A stretch of DNA of 8,017 bases from Gammaproteobacteria bacterium (lineage in GTDB: Bacteria > Pseudomonadota > Gammaproteobacteria > Xanthomonadales > Xanthomonadaceae): NCBI GenBank assembly GCA_024642445.1, contig JAHEBG010000040.1, positions 1 to 8,017 on the forward strand, written 5' to 3'. A program made the translations under genes and the position numbers. The notes below the pieces were generated by a model. That model searched no databases and was not told the origin of the DNA. It was given only the letters and a program-made list of their open reading frames with translations. Each line of letters begins with the position of its first letter. Position 1 is the stretch's first letter. Below, one piece after another: positions 1-6,481 of the stretch.

Positions 1-199
1 CCTGCAAATCAATACCGATGGCGCGCGCATCCACTTCGGCATGGTAGCCCAGCAATACCTTTTCCTCATGCATTTTGCGTACACGCTCGAGCGCGGTAGA
101 GGCTGCGATTTGCGCATGTTCGGCAAGGTCCTTATTGGGTATCCGTGCATTGTTGCGTAGTAGTCGCAAAATTAGCCGGTCAATTCGGTCAAGCTTCAT
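1..199 (-). CDS. Lrp/AsnC-family transcriptional regulator (partial, N-terminal part only)
   Basis: Reading leftwards from the ATG at 199-197, 66 codons stay open to the window edge. The protein begins MKLDRIDRLILRLLRNN and continues through NKDLAEHAQIAASTALERVR, then an EKVLLGYHAEVD stretch. This is the standard Lrp/AsnC layout: a short first helix with the conserved D-x-x-D/I-L pattern, a winged helix-turn-helix with its recognition helix near residues 32-44, and the start of the hinge to the C-terminal RAM ligand-binding domain. The RAM domain lies outside the window. Family members are DNA-bending regulators that usually sense amino acids and often regulate themselves. The gene is divergent from the PLP lyase, the same arrangement as mdeR-mdeA in Pseudomonas putida, so it probably controls that lyase; this is an inference. 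No strong Shine-Dalgarno sequence is seen, only a GAG about 7 bases ahead of the ATG. Which amino acid it senses cannot be judged. Confidence 0.9.
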   Translation of the reverse strand, partial: MKLDRIDRLILRLLRNNARIPNKDLAEHAQIAASTALERVRKMHEEKVLLGYHAEVDARAIGIDLQ

Positions 200-217
200 A
201 TATTTACTCAAATAAGA

Positions 218-252
218 AATAATATTCGGTTATTCGCTAATTATACAAATTA
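218..252. promoter_or_regulatory. Two adjacent AT-rich dyads, candidate Lrp-type operator
   Basis: Two inverted repeats lie side by side. The first is AATAA, 7 bases, TTATT at 218-234. The second is TAATT, 5 bases, AATTA at 238-252. Their centres are about 19 bp apart, close to two helical turns. Lrp/AsnC proteins bind degenerate AT-rich dyads of about 15 bp, often in phased series, so this is a plausible operator for the divergent regulator. AT-rich DNA produces short dyads by chance, so confidence is limited. The second dyad overlaps the possible -10 box of the lyase gene, which would allow direct control. Confidence 0.35.
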
Positions 253-277
253 TTGTGCAGTATGAAGGCATATTCTC

Positions 278-283
278 AGGAGA
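278..283 (+). promoter_or_regulatory. Ribosome binding site that fixes the lyase start at 289
   Basis: AGGAGA lies 5 bases ahead of the ATG at 289-291. It is a near-perfect Shine-Dalgarno sequence. It favours that ATG over upstream in-frame candidates such as the TTG at 253, which has no comparable site and would add twelve residues not expected for the family. Confidence 0.8.
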
Positions 284-288
284 ATACA

Positions 289-1494
289 ATGTCTCATCTT
301 GACACCTTGGCTGTGCATGCGGGTCGCGAAGATTTCAGTAGAATTGGCGTGCACGCCCCGCCTATCGATCTCTCGACCACATACCCAACTCCGGATCTGG
401 CTATAGGCACTGCCAGTTTCGATGCGCTGGTGGCAGGTGAGGCGAGTGCTGAAAATCCGATTTACGCACGCTTGCACAATCCTACGGTAGCGCGTGTGGA
501 AAACGCAGTGGCACAACTTGAGGGCATGCCTGCCTGTGTGGCCTTCGGTTCCGGTATGGCGGCAATGACTGCGGTTCTGCTGGAGGCCAAAAGCCGGGGT
601 AATCATGTTCTGGCGGTTCGTCCGGTGTACGGTACATCCGATCATCTGTTGGCTTCGGGTTTATGCGGATTAGAAACCGAGTTCGTCAATGCCGATGAAA
701 TCGCGGCACGCCTGCGGGCGGATACCGCACTGGTCATCATTGAGACGCCGGCCAACCCCACCTTGCAATTGGTGGATATTGCCGCAGTGGTGGAAGCGGC
801 CGGTTCGGTACCGGTGTTGGTTGATTCCAGCTTTGCGCCACCCTGTATCCAGCGGCCGGTTAATTTCGGTGCGGCCTATGTGTTGCATAGTGCTACCAAA
901 TTCCTTTCCGGGCATGGCGATGTTATGGCCGGTGTCGTATCGTGCAGCGAACAGCGCGCCAAGCCCTTGCGTACGGTACGTGCAGCAACCGGTGCCTTGC
1001 TGCATCCTCTGGCGGCATATCTGTTGCACCGTGGTCTGGCTACACTGAATCTTCGGGTGGAGCGTGCTCAACGCAATGCTGAAATCATTGCCTTGCGCTT
1101 GGCCAGGCATCCCGCGGTTGCCTCGGTGCATTTTCCGTCACTGCATAGCGGTTCTCAAGCGGAAATTTACCGGAAGCAGATGCAAGGGCCGGGCGCTTTG
1201 ATGGCATTTGAACTCAAGTGCGGTTATGACGCTGCGGCAACTGTGTTGGCATCGGTTCGTCTGTGCACGCCGGCGGTTAGCTTGGGCGCTGTGGATACCT
1301 TGATCCAACATCCGGCCGGCTTGACCCATCGCGTGCTGACCGAGGCTGCACGTGAACAGCATGGCATCAGTGACGGTCTGGTGCGTTTATCGGTGGGCAT
1401 CGAAAACATCGAAGACATCTGGCTCGACCTGGAGCAAGCCCTCAACGCAACTGTTTCAACCGATACAATGCCTCGAGTGCAAGCTTCGGCGTAA
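289..1494 (+). CDS. PLP-dependent Cys/Met-metabolism enzyme, methionine gamma-lyase/cystathionine gamma-lyase-like
   Basis: This 401-residue protein belongs to the fold-type I trans-sulfuration family and probably breaks or exchanges bonds at the beta or gamma carbon of a sulfur amino acid in the cytoplasm. Visible hallmarks are Y59 and R61 in YARLHNPT (phosphate contact from the neighbouring subunit), the SGMAAM loop, Y114 in VYGTS, D179 in VDSSF (binds the PLP ring nitrogen), and the Schiff-base K204 in [12 protein letters not shown]. The C-terminal [13 protein letters not shown] and [13 protein letters not shown] motifs are also intact. Length and residue spacing match methionine gamma-lyase, and the divergent Lrp-type neighbour fits an mdeA-like role. 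However, the cysteine expected at position 116 is T116, and the Lys-Asp pair (240/241 in P. putida) is R231-A232, so strict methionine gamma-lyase activity is doubtful. Cystathionine gamma-lyase or gamma-synthase, or a homocysteine or cysteine desulfhydrase, remain possible. The start is set by the ribosome site at 278-283. The last 17 or so codons are antisense to the end of mutS. Confidence 0.88.
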   Translation: MSHLDTLAVHAGREDFSRIGVHAPPIDLSTTYPTPDLAIGTASFDALVAGEASAENPIYARLHNPTVARVENAVAQLEGMPACVAFGSGMAAMTAVLLEAKSRGNHVLAVRPVYGTSDHLLASGLCGLETEFVNADEIAARLRADTALVIIETPANPTLQLVDIAAVVEAAGSVPVLVDSSFAPPCIQRPVNFGAAYVLHSATKFLSGHGDVMAGVVSCSEQRAKPLRTVRAATGALLHPLAAYLLHRGLATLNLRVERAQRNAEIIALRLARHPAVASVHFPSLHSGSQAEIYRKQMQGPGALMAFELKCGYDAAATVLASVRLCTPAVSLGAVDTLIQHPAGLTHRVLTEAAREQHGISDGLVRLSVGIENIEDIWLDLEQALNATVSTDTMPRVQASA

Positions 1495-4020
1495 GTTCAT
1501 CGGGGTCCAGTGCGTCCACGGCATCGCGCAATGCATCGGGCTTAACAAACAACCCCATCTGCTGCGGTTGTTCCAAGGCGTTGCTGTGCAGATTCAAGGC
1601 CGCATTGTTTTTGTTTTCCAAGCGAGCCAGAACACGGCGTGCCGTTTCCAATACCGGTTTCGGCAAGCCGGCCAATGCCGCTACCTGTAAGCCGAAGCTG
1701 CGGTTGGCCGGCCCCTCCTTGACCGCGTGCATGAAAATCAGCTGATCCCCGTGTTCAACGGCATCCAGATGCACATTGCGTATGCTGTTATGGCGTTCGG
1801 GTAGCGCAGTCAATTCAAAATAATGGGTAGCGAACAGGCAGTAGGCCTGATTGTCCGTGGCCAATGCTTCGGCGCTGGCCTGTGCCAAGGCCAAGCCATC
1901 GTAGGTGGATGTGCCGCGGCCGATTTCATCCATCAGTACCAGCGATTGCCGTCCGGCATTGCGCAGAATGAAACTGGTCTCGGACATCTCCACCATGAAG
2001 GTGGATTGCCCGCGCGCCAAATCGTCACCGGCGCCAATACGCGTCAATATCCGGTCTATCGGGCCGATTTCTGCCGATGCGGCAGGCACGAAACTGCCGA
2101 TATACGCCAATAGCACAATCAAGGCATTCTGCCGCATATAGGTCGATTTGCCGCCCATGTTCGGGCCGGTAATCAGCAGCATCCGGCATTCGCTGTTCAA
2201 ATGCAGGTCATTGGGTTCAAAAGGCGTGGCCAATACCTGTTCCACCACCGGATGTCGCCCGGCACGGATACAAAGACCTTCCGTTTCCGTGAGTGTGGGC
2301 CGGCACCAGTTCAATGCATAGGCGCGCTCGGCGAAGGCCGCCAGCACATCGCATTCGGCCAAGGCCTGTGCACAGGCTTTGAGCGGTTCAAGATGTCGGT
2401 TGAGTTCATCCAGTAACTGTTCGTACAGGAAGCGCTCACGCGCCAATGAGCGCTCGCGCGCCGACAGCACTTTATCTTCGAAGCCTTTCAGTTCTTCGGT
2501 GATGAAGCGTTCGGCATTGGCCAACGTCTGCCTTCGGGTATAGTGCGCGGGGGCTTTATCGGCCTGGCCTTTACTGATTTCAATGTAATAGCCGTGTACC
2601 CGGTTGTAGCCCACTTTCAAGGTGGCAACGCCGGTAGCGGCTTTTTCCCTGGCTTCAAGATCCAGAAGGAATTGATCGGCATGGGTGGACAGCAGTCGCA
2701 GTTCATCCAATTCGGCATCGAAGCCCTCGGCAAATACGCCGCCGTCACGAAGAATGACCGCAGGTTGCTCAAGCAGCGCTGCCTGAAGATGGGTAGTGAG
2801 TTCCGGATTACGCTGCATTTCCTGCCGCAGCGCCATCAGCCTCTCGGCATCACAGTTGCACAGAACCTCTTGAAACTGTGGCAGCAACAACAATGCATCG
2901 CGCAGCGTACTGAGATCGCGTGGGCGTGCACTGCGAAGCGCTATTCGGGTGAGGATGCGTTCCAAATCGCCGATACTGCGGAACAGTAAACGCAGACGCT
3001 CGAAGTATTCATCCTGCAGCAATTGCTGTACGGCTGCATGCCGCTGGGTAATGGTTTTTCGATCACGCAACGGGCGATGCAGCCAACGCCGCAACATACG
3101 GCCCGCCATTGGGCTGCAGGTGCTGTCGAGAACCCCAAGCACTGTGTGTTGCTGTTGCCCGTCAAAACGTTCATCCAACTCAAGATGGCGTCGGGTGGCG
3201 GCATTCATGGCAATGGCTTCATCCGATGATTCCCAGCGCAGGGTGTCCATCTGCGGCAGCCGTTGCTTCTGGGTTTCTTCCAGATAGCCTAATAAAGCGC
3301 CTGCTGCAGCAACGGCCATGGCATGCGTGGCATTGCCTGAATCCAAGCCAAAGCCATGCAGATCGGTGACTGAAAAAAACTGCTGCAATTGCCGGGACCC
3401 GGTTTCGGCATCGAAATACCATACAGGCCTGCGGCGCAGCCCTTTGTTACCTGTCAAGGCCTGGGCCAGATCTTCGTCATCGGGGATCAGAATTTCAGCC
3501 GGATTCAAGCGCGCCAATTCGGCGGCAAGCTGGTCGGCATCGGCGGCATGGCTCAGCAGGAAACGGCCGGCAGCCACATCCGACCAAGCCAAGCCATAGC
3601 CGTGTTTGCCATGCACCACTGAAAGCAGTAATTGTTCTTTACGGTCATCCAGAAGGGCTTCATCGGTGAGTGTTCCGGGCGTTATCACCCGCACCACTTT
3701 GCGTTCCACCAAGCCTTTGGACAATGCCGGATCGCCGATCTGTTCGCAGATGGCTACCGATTCACCCAGTGCCACCAAGCGCGCCAGATAGCCGTCGGCC
3801 GCGTGGTGCGGAACGCCGGCCATGGGTATGGCATTGCCACCGCTCTGGCCGCGTTGGGTCAGCGTGATGTCGAGCAGGCGTGCGGCTTTGCGCGCGTCAT
3901 CATAAAACAGCTCATAGAAATCGCCCATGCGGAAGAACAGCAATACGTCGGGGTATTCGGCTTTGCCGTGAAGAATTGCCGCATCAGCGGCGTATGCTGG
4001 GAAAAATCGTTCGAACTCAT
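1442..4020 (-). CDS. mutS: DNA mismatch repair protein MutS, with an apparent frameshift near the N-terminus
   Basis: MutS recognises mispairs and small loops and recruits MutL using ATP. From 3943 down to 1442 the frame is intact. It contains the mismatch-binding motif MGDFYELF, the connector and lever/clamp domains, Walker [10 protein letters not shown] (619-627 of a restored 859-residue protein), Walker [17 protein letters not shown] (D698, E699), an ATHYFEL motif, and the C-terminal helix-turn-helix region ending in ALYRLKQLR. The natural N-terminus is encoded in another frame: the ATG at 4020-4018 gives [20 protein letters not shown], after which that frame reaches a TGA at 3861-3859 (53 residues). 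The expected continuation, [15 protein letters not shown], lies one frame away. Restoring one base near 3959-3963 rebuilds a normal MutS. As written, only a 53-residue peptide or an internally started protein (for example TTG at 3943, 833 residues, missing about 26) could be made. The gene may be a recent pseudogene or the base may be a sequence error. It starts 51 bp from pncC, divergently. Confidence 0.93.
3956..3964 (-). other. mutS: Frameshift site in mutS
   Basis: On the coding strand the sequence reads ACG GCA AAG CCG AAT ACC, which gives T-A-K-P-N-T. Inserting one G (AAAGGCCGAA in place of AAAGCCGAA) gives [14 protein letters not shown], exactly the pattern of MutS proteins at this point (HTPL...[21 protein letters not shown]). 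The lesion is therefore a one-base loss within or beside a short G/C pair, not in a long homopolymer. No second lesion was found in the rest of the gene. Confidence 0.85.
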
Positions 4021-4071
4021 GGGGTTTTTCGCTTATGCTTAGGCCATAGTCTAACCCGAGGCCGACCTGGC
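4021..4071. promoter_or_regulatory. Short divergent intergenic region between mutS and pncC
   Basis: These 51 bases separate the mutS ATG from the pncC start, so the two promoters must overlap or lie inside the genes. For pncC a weak candidate is TATGCT at 4034-4039 with TTCGAA at 4010-4015, 18 bases apart; the -35 match is poor. GAGG at 4058-4061 is a likely ribosome site for the TTG at 4072. Ahead of mutS the sequence is AAAAACCCC with no evident Shine-Dalgarno sequence. No LexA-type operator was recognised. Confidence 0.3.
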
Positions 4072-4575
4072 TTGAACGCTTTTATTGATGTATCCGATAC
4101 CTCATTGCAACAGGCCGCACATCGGCTTGGTGATCGTTTAATGGAACAGCACCTTACCTTGTGCACCGCCGAAAGTTGCACCGGCGGCTGGATTGCCAAA
4201 GTACTGACCGACATTCCCGGCAGCTCAGCATGGTTCGATTGCGGCATGGCCGCCTACAGCTACGAGGCCAAACAAGCCTTGCTCAGAGTACGGCCAGAAA
4301 CCTTGATGGAACACGGTGCGGTGAGCAAGGAGACAGCGCTGGAAATGGTGTCCGGTGCTTTGATTACCTCCGGTGCCAGCTTGGCGGTGGCCGTTACCGG
4401 AATTGCCGGGCCGGGCGGTGGTTTGCCGGATAAGCCGGTAGGTACAGTATGGATTGCCTGGAAACGGCGTGGCCAGTACCCCAGTGCCGACGTGTTCCAT
4501 TTCGACGGCGACCGTGAAGCCGTGCGCAGGCAGACGGTGGCGGTTGCATTGCAGGGCCTGATAAAACTGACATAG
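4072..4575 (+). CDS. pncC: Nicotinamide-nucleotide amidase (stand-alone CinA C-terminal domain)
   Basis: This protein deamidates NMN to nicotinic acid mononucleotide and ammonia in the cytoplasm, recycling NMN produced for example by NAD-dependent DNA ligase. The 167-residue product is almost entirely the CinA C-terminal domain. It has [12 protein letters not shown] with the catalytic Ser (S35), GSSAWF, AYSYEAK carrying the partner Tyr (Y62) and Lys (K67), [12 protein letters not shown], and the glycine-rich [10 protein letters not shown] and [10 protein letters not shown] motifs. The amino-terminal MoCF-like domain of full CinA is absent, as in E. coli PncC. The start is uncertain. The TTG at 4072 (GAGG ten bases upstream) gives the usual family length, while the TTG at 4105 or the ATG at 4141 would cut into the first helix. 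An extended frame back to 3880 lies inside mutS and was rejected. A position beside mutS is common for cinA genes. The stop is 15 bp before the amylase ATG, suggesting co-transcription. Confidence 0.9.
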   Translation: MNAFIDVSDTSLQQAAHRLGDRLMEQHLTLCTAESCTGGWIAKVLTDIPGSSAWFDCGMAAYSYEAKQALLRVRPETLMEHGAVSKETALEMVSGALITSGASLAVAVTGIAGPGGGLPDKPVGTVWIAWKRRGQYPSADVFHFDGDREAVRRQTVAVALQGLIKLT

Positions 4576-4590
4576 ATCGCCTGGAGACCT

Positions 4591-6441
4591 ATGCGTATTC
4601 CCCTAATATTTTTATGTTGCGCGTCACTGGCCGTCAGCGCTTTTGCAACGGGCGCTGAAAAATCACCCACTGAATTCGTTCCGCAATGGGCCAAATCCGC
4701 GGTCTGGTACCAGATATTTCCCGAGCGCTTCCGCAACGGTGATCCTGATAACGATCCGACTGTAGCCGATATTGCCGGTGCCGACCCGATGGAGCCACCC
4801 AAGCAATGGCAGGTGCATCCTTGGGGCAGCGATTGGTACCAATTGCAGGGTTATGAAATTGCCAATGGCGAGCCCGAGCTCTGGAAGCATATGCAGCGGC
4901 GACGCTATGGCGGCGATCTGCAGGGCATACTCGATAAATTGGACTACCTGCAGGATCTTGGCGTTAATGCGCTTTACCTGAATCCGGTTTTCGATGCGCC
5001 GTCCAATCATAAATACGACGGTGCCAGCTATCACCACATCGATCCGAATTTCGGCCCTGATCCTAAAGGTGATCGCGCGTTAATGGCAACCGAAAATCCG
5101 GGTGACCCGAAAACCTGGGTGTGGACCAAGGCCGACGAACTGGCGCTTACGTTGATACGTGAGGCACATAAGCGCGGCATCCGTGTGATTTTCGATGGCG
5201 TGTTCAACCATATGGGCTTCAACAGCTTTGCGCTGCAGGATGTGCGCCGGAATAAACTGAAATCGCCTTACCTTGGCTGGTTCACCATAAAAAGTTTCGA
5301 TGAGCCCTCGGCCGGGGTAAGTTTTGATTATGAAGGCTGGTGGGGCAATAAATCACTGCCTGAATTGCGCGAGGATGCCCAAGGCATTGTTGCCGGACCC
5401 AAAGCCTACATTTATGCGGCAACCGAGCGCTGGATGAATCCCAAAGGGCAGGGAACACAGTTCGGCATTGATGGCTGGCGATTGGATGTAGCCTACATGG
5501 TGGCGCATCCGTTCTGGAAAGATTGGCGCCGGCATGTGAAATCCATCAATCCGGAGGCATACCTCACCGCGGAAATCGTGAACACGCCGGAGGTGGTCAA
5601 GCCGTATCTGCAGGGCGATGAATTCGATGCCGAGATGCACTACAACTTCGCGTTCACCGCCGCTGAATTCCTGTTCAATGAGGGTAGGCACCGAATCAAT
5701 GCACGTGCCTTCGACAAGAAGCTGGCCGAGCTGCGCACCCTGTATCCGCCCGGTGTGGCTTACGTCAACCAGAATCTGTTCGGAAGCCACGACACCAACC
5801 GCATCGGCTCGTATATCGTCAACCGCGATCTTGGCAATTTCCGCGATTGGGGCAAATGGTTCCAGATGTCGCAGCCGGTCAATAATCCCAGTTATCGGGT
5901 GCGCAAACCCAATGCAGCCGAGTTGAAGTTGCAGAAATTGTTTGTGGTGTTGCAGATGACTTATGTGGGTGCGCCAATGGTGTACTACGGCGATGAAGTT
6001 GGCATGTGGGGTGCCAACGATCCCGACGATCGCAAGCCGATGATCTGGCCTGATATCGTGTATGAGAAGGAACGGGCATTGCCGAATCAGAGCTTACGCC
6101 CCGAATCCGAGGCTGACTTGGTTGTGCAGAATGATGACCTGCACGCCTTTTACAAAAAATTGATTGCCATCCGGCTTAGCCACCCTGCGCTTCGCACGGG
6201 AAGCTACCAAACGCTCATGGCAGACAATGCCACTGATGTGTTTGCCTATGAGCGCCGTGAAGGTGATGACGCGGTCTGGGTCATTCTGAACAATTCGGGC
6301 CAATCCCAATCCGTGCGGTTACCCAAGCGCGGATATGACCATTTCATCGCATTGACGGAGGGCGCATCGGTTGATGCCGACACAAAAACTTTGCAGTTGG
6401 AGATGCCGGCAAAGCAGGGTGTTGTATTGAGTGCACATTGA
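4591..6441 (+). CDS. Secreted GH13 alpha-amylase-family glycoside hydrolase, cyclomaltodextrinase/neopullulanase-like
   Basis: A 616-residue retaining alpha-glucan hydrolase, probably periplasmic or secreted, acting on maltodextrins, cyclodextrins or related alpha-glucans. Residues 1-19 form a Sec signal peptide (MRIPLIFLCCASLAVSAFA) with a likely AFA cleavage site; the cysteines do not make a good lipobox. The catalytic barrel begins at once with WYQIFPERFRNGDPDND. GH13 motifs follow: region I FDGVFNH (201-207), region II GWRLDVA with nucleophile D299, region III LTAEIVN with acid/base E328, and region IV FGSHDTNR with D401. YLNPVFDAPSNHKYDGASY and QGDEFDAEMHYNF resemble cyclomaltodextrinases and neopullulanases. 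The family's usual N-terminal CBM34 domain is missing, so it may differ in oligomer form. A beta-sandwich domain C fills roughly 520-616. GGAG sits four bases ahead of the ATG. No maltose transporter, SusD-like or other glucan gene is seen nearby. The exact subfamily and substrate are not certain. Confidence 0.92.
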   Translation: MRIPLIFLCCASLAVSAFATGAEKSPTEFVPQWAKSAVWYQIFPERFRNGDPDNDPTVADIAGADPMEPPKQWQVHPWGSDWYQLQGYEIANGEPELWKHMQRRRYGGDLQGILDKLDYLQDLGVNALYLNPVFDAPSNHKYDGASYHHIDPNFGPDPKGDRALMATENPGDPKTWVWTKADELALTLIREAHKRGIRVIFDGVFNHMGFNSFALQDVRRNKLKSPYLGWFTIKSFDEPSAGVSFDYEGWWGNKSLPELREDAQGIVAGPKAYIYAATERWMNPKGQGTQFGIDGWRLDVAYMVAHPFWKDWRRHVKSINPEAYLTAEIVNTPEVVKPYLQGDEFDAEMHYNFAFTAAEFLFNEGRHRINARAFDKKLAELRTLYPPGVAYVNQNLFGSHDTNRIGSYIVNRDLGNFRDWGKWFQMSQPVNNPSYRVRKPNAAELKLQKLFVVLQMTYVGAPMVYYGDEVGMWGANDPDDRKPMIWPDIVYEKERALPNQSLRPESEADLVVQNDDLHAFYKKLIAIRLSHPALRTGSYQTLMADNATDVFAYERREGDDAVWVILNNSGQSQSVRLPKRGYDHFIALTEGASVDADTKTLQLEMPAKQGVVLSAH

Positions 6442-6481
6442 CCAATGTTGAACGTACTGGAATTCGCTGCATAGTTAGCGC

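Larger units (their letters stand above)
200..288. promoter_or_regulatory. Divergent promoter region between the Lrp-type regulator and the PLP lyase
   Basis: These 89 bases separate two divergent start codons and are far richer in A and T than the flanking genes, so both promoters must lie here or just inside the genes. Convincing paired -35/-10 boxes could not be assigned on either strand. TATACA at 244-249 is a possible -10 box for the lyase, but it has no good -35 partner. Two inverted repeats, listed separately, occupy the centre of the region. Lrp-family regulators typically bind such AT-rich divergent intergenic sites. Confidence 0.5.

Noticed and set aside
253..288. Upstream TTG start for the PLP lyase
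   Set aside because: The strong AGGAGA site at 278-283 points to the ATG at 289, and numbering from that ATG matches methionine gamma-lyase exactly at Y59, R61 and Y114.
2543..2989. Open frame of 148 codons antisense to mutS, and similar long antisense frames elsewhere in mutS, the lyase and the amylase
   Set aside because: They lie wholly inside well-supported genes, have low-complexity or arbitrary composition, show no recognisable domain, and are expected by chance in GC-rich coding DNA.
3961..3967. Programmed -1 ribosomal frameshift signal in mutS
   Set aside because: Coding-strand G GCA AAG does not fit the X XXY YYZ slippery pattern in the P site, and recoding is not known for mutS; a one-base indel is simpler. 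It is kept only as an alternative to test.
3880..4071. In-frame extension of pncC upstream to 3880, giving a 231-residue protein
   Set aside because: The extra residues are the antisense of the mutS 5' end, match no CinA feature, and would make the protein much longer than stand-alone CinA C-terminal domain proteins.
4591..4620. Lipoprotein signal in the amylase, because of the two cysteines in the hydrophobic stretch
   Set aside because: The residues before the cysteines (IFL-C, FLC-C) do not fit the lipobox, whereas AFA at 17-19 is a good signal peptidase I site.
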